Translations under genes and position numbers: made by a program | Notes under the pieces: model-generated | What the model saw: only the letters and a program-made list of their open reading frames with translations | Told to the model about the DNA's origin: nothing | Database searches by the model: none | In this document: positions 14,733 through 18,391 of the stretch, piece by piece | How the letters are laid out: each line of letters starts with the position of its first letter | Numbering within the stretch: the first letter of the stretch is position 1 | NCBI GenBank assembly: GCA_003252195.1 | Contig: QKFK01000110.1 | Location: forward strand, 1 to 18,391 | Reading direction: 5' to 3' | Source: Rhodospirillales bacterium | GTDB taxonomy: Bacteria > Pseudomonadota > Alphaproteobacteria > QKFK01 > SZUA-500 | DNA: 18,391 nucleotides

Positions 14733-14746
14733 TAATTGTGAGTTAG

Positions 14747-14764
14747 GGGCTTATGTTTAAGCCC
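14747..14764 (+). repeat. Hairpin between rpoA and rplQ
   Basis: GGGCTTA and TAAGCCC pair around the four-base loop TGTT, 14 bases after the rpoA stop, with a G-U pair able to extend the stem. It is followed by TCTACTTGC and not a T-run, so it is not a good terminator. It lies in the 136-base leader of rplQ and could adjust the expression of L17 relative to alpha; this is inference. Confidence 0.45.
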
Positions 14765-14868
14765 TCTACTTGCTCCCATAATGGGGAAACCTTAAATTCA
14801 TATGAAAATGCGGTTTTAGGTTTGTGTTTATCGACTTCGTGAGCGATGTCTGAAAAAAGGAGATTAAA

Positions 14869-15291
14869 ATGCGTCACGGTAAAGGAAATAGAAAATTAGG
14901 CAAAACATCTAGCCACCGTAAGGCTATGTTTTCAAACATGACTACTGCTTTGTTAAAGCATGAGCAAATTAAGACCACTCTTCCTAAAGCTAAAGAGTTG
15001 CGTTCGGTTGTAGAAAAAATGATTACTCTCGGTAAAAAAGGCGGACTTCACAGTCGTCGTCAAGCTTTAAGCTTCATCCGCGATGAAAAAATCGTAGAAA
15101 AACTTTTTTCAACAATTAGCGAGCGTTACCAATCACGTAACGGCGGTTACACCAGAGTATTAAAAGCTGGCTACCGCTATGGCGATTGTGCACCGATGGC
15201 TGTTATTGAGTTGGTTGATAGAGATGTAACTGCAAAAGGTCAAGATTCAGGACCAGTTGAAGTTAAAGACGAAGCAGAAACACAAGCATAA
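14869..15291 (+). CDS. rplQ: 50S ribosomal protein L17
   Basis: L17 lies near the peptide exit site on the 50S surface. The 140 residues start MRHGKGNRKLGKTSSHRKAM, contain TTLPKAKELRSVVEKMIT near residues 37-54 and RNGGYTRVLKAGYRYGDCAPMAVIELVDRD, split across 84-113, and finish with an acidic, low-complexity extension of about 25 residues. Such tails are common in alphaproteobacterial L17. A strong AAGGAGA is placed about five bases before the ATG, which supports efficient initiation despite the 136-base gap after rpoA. It is the last gene before the intrinsic terminator. Confidence 0.97.
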   Translation: MRHGKGNRKLGKTSSHRKAMFSNMTTALLKHEQIKTTLPKAKELRSVVEKMITLGKKGGLHSRRQALSFIRDEKIVEKLFSTISERYQSRNGGYTRVLKAGYRYGDCAPMAVIELVDRDVTAKGQDSGPVEVKDEAETQA

Positions 15292-15309
15292 AAACTTGTC
15301 GATGCCATT

Positions 15310-15340
15310 AAAAGCAGGGGTTAATCCCCTGCTTTTTTTT
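15310..15340 (+). terminator. Rho-independent terminator of the alpha operon
   Basis: An 11-bp perfect stem (arm AAAAGCAGGGG) with the five-base loop TTAAT is followed directly by a run of eight T at 15333-15340, overlapping the last stem bases. It lies 18 bases after the rplQ stop. The GC-rich core and uninterrupted T-run make this a textbook intrinsic terminator. Confidence 0.95.
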
Positions 15341-15346
15341 ATTTAG

Positions 15347-15374
15347 TTGATTTATATGTGATTTTAAATAAAAT
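15347..15374 (+). promoter_or_regulatory. Possible sigma-70 promoter for rarA
   Basis: TTGATT (15347-15352) and TAAAAT (15369-15374) are 16 bases apart and match four and five of the six consensus positions. They lie just after the alpha operon terminator and about 42 bases before the rarA ATG, where a promoter is needed. The surrounding DNA is very AT-rich, so chance similarity is a real concern. Confidence 0.4.
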
Positions 15375-15415
15375 AAGAACAAATGTAAAACAATGTAGCT
15401 TGTTGAGATATATAG

Positions 15416-16726
15416 ATGGATTTATTTGAGCAGAATTTAGCAAGACCACTAGCGGACGAGCTTCGTCCTAAAAAAATTGAAGATATTGTTGGACAAGAGC
15501 ATCTAATTGAAGAAAAAGGTGCAATTGGACGCATGCTTAAAAGTGGTAAAATAACGTCTTTTATATTATGGGGCCCCCCAGGTTGTGGTAAAACAACAAT
15601 TGCCAGAATGATAGCTGATTATACAAATTTATATTTTGAACAAATATCAGCAGTCTTTTCTGGTGTTGCAGATTTGAAAAAAGCCTTTGCTGAGGCAAAA
15701 GATAGAAGGCTTACAGGGCAGGGTACTTTATTATTTGTAGATGAAATTCATCGTTTTAATCGGGCGCAGCAAGATGGTTTTTTACCCTATGTAGAAGATG
15801 GTACAATCATATTAGTTGGGGCAACAACAGAGAACCCATCTTTTACACTTAATTCAGCTTTGCTATCTCGTTGTAGGGTGTTAGTGCTAAATCAGTTAAA
15901 CACAGAAGCGCTATCAACCTTGTTAAACAGGGCTGAAGACGTTGCTAGAAAAAAGCTGCCAATTGATGAAGAAGCTAGAACAACTTTAATCGCCATGGCT
16001 AATGGCGATGGTAGATATCTATTAAATATGGTGGAAACTATTTTTAATTTGCCACTTGATGAGCAAGAAAATGATGTGGCGATATCTTCTGATGAACTAA
16101 CCAGAATTATAGGTAGAAGAGCAGCTATTTATGATAAAGACAGAGATGGGCATTATAATTTAATTAGTGCGCTGCATAAATCACTAAGAGGCTCTGACGT
16201 GCAGGCTGCATTATATTGGATGGCACGTATGTTAGAAGGAGGCGAAGACCCTAAATATATTTTCAGGCGTTTGACTAGATTCGCGGTTGAAGATATATCA
16301 ATGGCTGATCCTAATGCCTTGGTACAAGCAATTTCGTCATGGCAAGCTTATGAAAGGCTTGGCTCTCCAGAGGGTGAATTGGCTTTGTCTCAATTGGTGG
16401 TGTATTTAGCAACAGCACCAAAATCAGCAGGAAATTATGTGGCGTATAAGGCGGCTCGCGTGGCTGCGAGCCAAACTAATTCACTTAATCCTCCAAAGCA
16501 TATTTTGAATGCTCCAACAAAGTTAATGGAAGACATTGGTTATGGAAGTGGTTATATATATGACCATGATACCGAAGACGGTTTTTCAGGGCAAAATTAT
16601 TTCCCCGATGGTATGTCGAGAACAGATTTTTATAAACCAGTAGAAAGAGGCTTCGAACGTGATATAATAAAGAGGTTGGCTTACTGGGATAAACTAAGAA
16701 AAGAGAAAAACAAAAATGAATCTTAA
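15416..16726 (+). CDS. rarA: Replication-associated recombination protein A (AAA+ ATPase)
   Basis: RarA (MgsA) is a clamp-loader-like AAA+ ATPase that acts at stalled replication forks. The 436 residues have Walker A GPPGCGKT (53-60), Walker B LLFVDE (105-110), sensor 1 GATTEN (135-140) and the arginine-finger region SRCRV (151-155). They end in the MgsA/RarA C-terminal domain, with KSLRGSDVQAALYWMARML and a later SAGNYVAYKAARVAA segment. No strong Shine-Dalgarno precedes the ATG (only weak TGAGAT). It begins a new unit after the alpha operon terminator and overlaps crcB by 11 bases. Confidence 0.95.
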   Translation: MDLFEQNLARPLADELRPKKIEDIVGQEHLIEEKGAIGRMLKSGKITSFILWGPPGCGKTTIARMIADYTNLYFEQISAVFSGVADLKKAFAEAKDRRLTGQGTLLFVDEIHRFNRAQQDGFLPYVEDGTIILVGATTENPSFTLNSALLSRCRVLVLNQLNTEALSTLLNRAEDVARKKLPIDEEARTTLIAMANGDGRYLLNMVETIFNLPLDEQENDVAISSDELTRIIGRRAAIYDKDRDGHYNLISALHKSLRGSDVQAALYWMARMLEGGEDPKYIFRRLTRFAVEDISMADPNALVQAISSWQAYERLGSPEGELALSQLVVYLATAPKSAGNYVAYKAARVAASQTNSLNPPKHILNAPTKLMEDIGYGSGYIYDHDTEDGFSGQNYFPDGMSRTDFYKPVERGFERDIIKRLAYWDKLRKEKNKNES

Positions 16727-17096
16727 ACTTATTATAATGGCGGGACTAGGTGGAGCAATTGGCTCATCTATGCGCTATATGGTTGGGGTTTTTATGGGGA
16801 GTTGGCTTGGTAGAGATTTTCCGTGGGGTACAATTACAGTAAATATATTAGGTTCATTCTTAATGGGCTTGTTAGTAGGTTTATTTGCTGATAAATATGT
16901 GGTTTCAGATGAAATGAAAACGCTTATACTTGTAGGGTTTTTAGGCGGTTTTACAACATTTTCATCTTTTTCTTTAGACACAGCTAGTTTGTTTGGAGCT
17001 CAAGGTTACATGTCTTTTGCATATGTTGCTGCCTCGTTGTTGCTCGGCTTTAGTAGTTTGTGGGGTGGTTTGCAATTAGCTAAGGTGGTTTTATAA
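16716..17096 (+). CDS. crcB: Fluoride exporter CrcB/Fluc
   Basis: CrcB (Fluc) forms a dual-topology dimeric fluoride channel in the inner membrane. The 126 residues form four membrane segments near 4-25, 36-58, 68-90 and 99-122. They contain the family motifs GGAIGSSMRY (12-21), the conserved Asn in TVNILGSFLMG (41-51) and GFLGGFTTFSSFS (74-86), with the Phe/Ser residues that line the ion path. It overlaps rarA by 11 bases and rluC by one, so it depends on the upstream promoter. There is no room for a fluoride riboswitch, because the start is inside rarA. Confidence 0.95.
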   Translation: MNLKLIIMAGLGGAIGSSMRYMVGVFMGSWLGRDFPWGTITVNILGSFLMGLLVGLFADKYVVSDEMKTLILVGFLGGFTTFSSFSLDTASLFGAQGYMSFAYVAASLLLGFSSLWGGLQLAKVVL

Positions 17097-18058
17097 TGGC
17101 TGAAAAATTAAGTTGTCTTGTCGCAGAAAAAGACGATGGGATTCGTTTGGATAAATGGTTTAAGCAATATTATCCTGCTTTAACGCAAGGAGAGGTGCAA
17201 AAGCTTATCCGTAAGAAATTTATACGTTTAGATGGAAAAAAAGCTGAGGCTAGTTCTCGTCTTTCTAAGGGGCAAGAAATTTCACTTCCTTCTTTTATTA
17301 ATGACAAGATGGAAGCTCCTAAAAAAGATAAAAGCGTTTATAAAATGAGCACAAAAGATATTGAAGAAATTAGAGCCTGTGTAATTTATAAAGACAAAGA
17401 TGTCATTATTATAAACAAGCCATATAATTTAGCTGTTCAAGGTGGTTCTGGTATAACCAAGCATGTAGATGGAATGTTAGAGGCATTGCGTTTTGATGAG
17501 CCAGAGGTGCCAAAGTTGGTGCATAGGCTAGATAGACATACTAGTGGTGTTTTGGTGCTTGCTCGCAATACTAAAGCTGCGGCAAAATTGGCAGAAGCAT
17601 TTAAAGAACATACAACCCAAAAGATTTATTGGGCAATTGTACTAGGTGAAGTTAAAGAGCAGTCTGGTGTCATTAATGCCCCATTGTCAAAAATGGGCGG
17701 CGCTGGTGCAGAAAAAATGACCATAGATGATGAAGATGGTAAAAATGCGATTACAGAATTTAGGGTTGTTGATAATTTAGGCAAAAAACTAACATGGTTA
17801 GAGCTAAAGCCATTAACTGGGCGCACCCACCAATTAAGAGTTCACTGCTTGTGTATTGGTAACCCTATTTTAGGCGATGGTAAATATGGTGCCAGAGAAG
17901 AGTTTTTGGGTGATAATGTTAAATCACGCAAATTGCACTTACATGCCCGCAAAATTATAATTCCACACCCAACAAAAAATAAAATGATTGAAGTTGAAGC
18001 TGATTTACCAGCTCATATAAAAGAGACTTTTGACTTTTGTGGCTTTCATGAAAAATAG
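17096..18058 (+). CDS. rluC: RluA-family 23S rRNA pseudouridine synthase
   Basis: RluA-family enzymes isomerise uridine to pseudouridine; the RluC subgroup modifies three sites in 23S rRNA. The 320 residues have an N-terminal S4 RNA-binding region (about 14-65) and the catalytic domain from about 95, with the motif HRLDRHTSGVLV at 143-154 that carries the catalytic Asp146. The later LTGRTHQLRVHCL and a GDGKYG segment complete the family pattern. The length and S4 domain fit RluC better than RluA, but RluD-like specificity cannot be excluded from the sequence. The ATG overlaps the crcB stop (TAATG). Confidence 0.88.
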   Translation: MAEKLSCLVAEKDDGIRLDKWFKQYYPALTQGEVQKLIRKKFIRLDGKKAEASSRLSKGQEISLPSFINDKMEAPKKDKSVYKMSTKDIEEIRACVIYKDKDVIIINKPYNLAVQGGSGITKHVDGMLEALRFDEPEVPKLVHRLDRHTSGVLVLARNTKAAAKLAEAFKEHTTQKIYWAIVLGEVKEQSGVINAPLSKMGGAGAEKMTIDDEDGKNAITEFRVVDNLGKKLTWLELKPLTGRTHQLRVHCLCIGNPILGDGKYGAREEFLGDNVKSRKLHLHARKIIIPHPTKNKMIEVEADLPAHIKETFDFCGFHEK

Positions 18059-18073
18059 TGGAGGCTGAAATTG
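18059..18073 (+). promoter_or_regulatory. Ribosome binding site and TTG start of the HAD gene
   Basis: TGGAGG (18059-18064) lies six bases before a TTG at 18071, directly after the rluC stop. The residues that follow are NKLSLIMFDVDGTLID, so the TTG places the HAD motif at the usual distance from the N-terminus. The next in-frame ATG would leave only one residue before FDVDG. Confidence 0.8.
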
Positions 18074-18391
18074 AACAAGCTTTCACTTATTATGTTTGAT
18101 GTTGATGGTACTTTAATCGACAGTCTCAACTTTATTGTAACTGTGGTTAACAAGGTTTGTGTTAAGCATGGACAAAAAGAGCAATCAGCAGATTTTATTA
18201 AAGATGGGGTAGGGCTTTCTCGTGAAAAATCTTTGCGTAGGTTATTCCCTGATGTTAGTGATGCTGAGTTAATGCAAATAGCCGATGAGGTTAAAGAAGA
18301 AGTCTCTAAATTGCGTGGTAGCGGTTATAAAGACCCATTGTTTGATGGTGTCGAAGAAATCTTAAATAAATTAGAAGGCAAAGGTTATTTG
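18071..18391 (+). CDS. HAD-family hydrolase, phosphoglycolate phosphatase-like (3' truncated)
   Basis: The window ends inside this gene; 107 codons are visible with no stop. It encodes a HAD-superfamily phosphatase of the Gph-like (HAD-IA) group. Motif I is DVDGTLID at about residues 10-17, with the nucleophile Asp10 and the acid/base Asp12. A helical cap region of the C1 type follows, and near residue 92 there is LFDGVEEILNKLEGKGY, the usual approach to motif II. The start is TTG with an ideal TGGAGG. Its substrate cannot be told from the visible part. Position after rarA-crcB-rluC, 12 bases beyond rluC, implies co-transcription. Confidence 0.88.
   Translation, partial: MNKLSLIMFDVDGTLIDSLNFIVTVVNKVCVKHGQKEQSADFIKDGVGLSREKSLRRLFPDVSDAELMQIADEVKEEVSKLRGSGYKDPLFDGVEEILNKLEGKGYL

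Noticed and set aside
14413..14760. Second + strand frame of 115 codons across the end of rpoA
   Set aside because: It overlaps the conserved alpha C-terminal domain in another frame and has Lys/Ser-rich low-complexity content typical of frame shadows.

Overview
This window is AT-rich chromosomal DNA from a bacterium, most likely an alphaproteobacterium. It carries the tail of the str operon (tuf) and then, all on the + strand, the S10, spc and alpha ribosomal protein operons with the four genes that follow them. Three things point to Alphaproteobacteria: adk sits between secY and rpsM, rpmJ and rpsD are absent from the alpha operon, and rplQ is followed by a rarA-crcB-rluC-HAD hydrolase cluster. 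The S14 protein is the long, zinc-free form and adenylate kinase has a four-cysteine lid. The low GC content suggests an AT-rich lineage, perhaps host-associated or gut-dwelling, but the sequence alone does not fix the order or genus.

Layout. 2-1192 is tuf. 1193-1391 is a spacer with three hairpins, two of them identical tandem 34-bp palindromic units. 1392-6442 is the S10 operon (rpsJ, rplC, rplD, rplW, rplB, rpsS, rplV, rpsC, rplP, rpmC, rpsQ). 6482-12730 is the spc operon (rplN, rplX, rplE, rpsN, rpsH, rplF, rplR, rpsE, rpmD, rplO, secY, adk). A promoter with perfect TTGACA and TATAAT hexamers at 12743-12770 starts the alpha operon (rpsM, rpsK, rpoA, rplQ), which closes with a strong intrinsic terminator at 15310-15340. 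After it come rarA, crcB, rluC and a HAD-family phosphatase cut off by the window end; all four overlap or lie close together, so they look like one transcription unit.

The genes supply ribosome assembly, translation elongation, RNA polymerase alpha, the SecY channel and adenylate kinase. The second cluster supplies replication-fork maintenance, fluoride export, rRNA pseudouridylation and a phosphatase. Gene order is conventional and I see no mobile element, CRISPR array, tRNA or new multi-gene system.

The points that merit a second look are a one-base frameshift in the essential gene rpsS, the tandem palindromes after tuf, an intra-operon 15-bp hairpin between rpmD and rplO, the perfect-consensus alpha operon promoter with a TTG-started rpsM, terminator-like folding before rpoA, and a CxxC motif at the end of S11.
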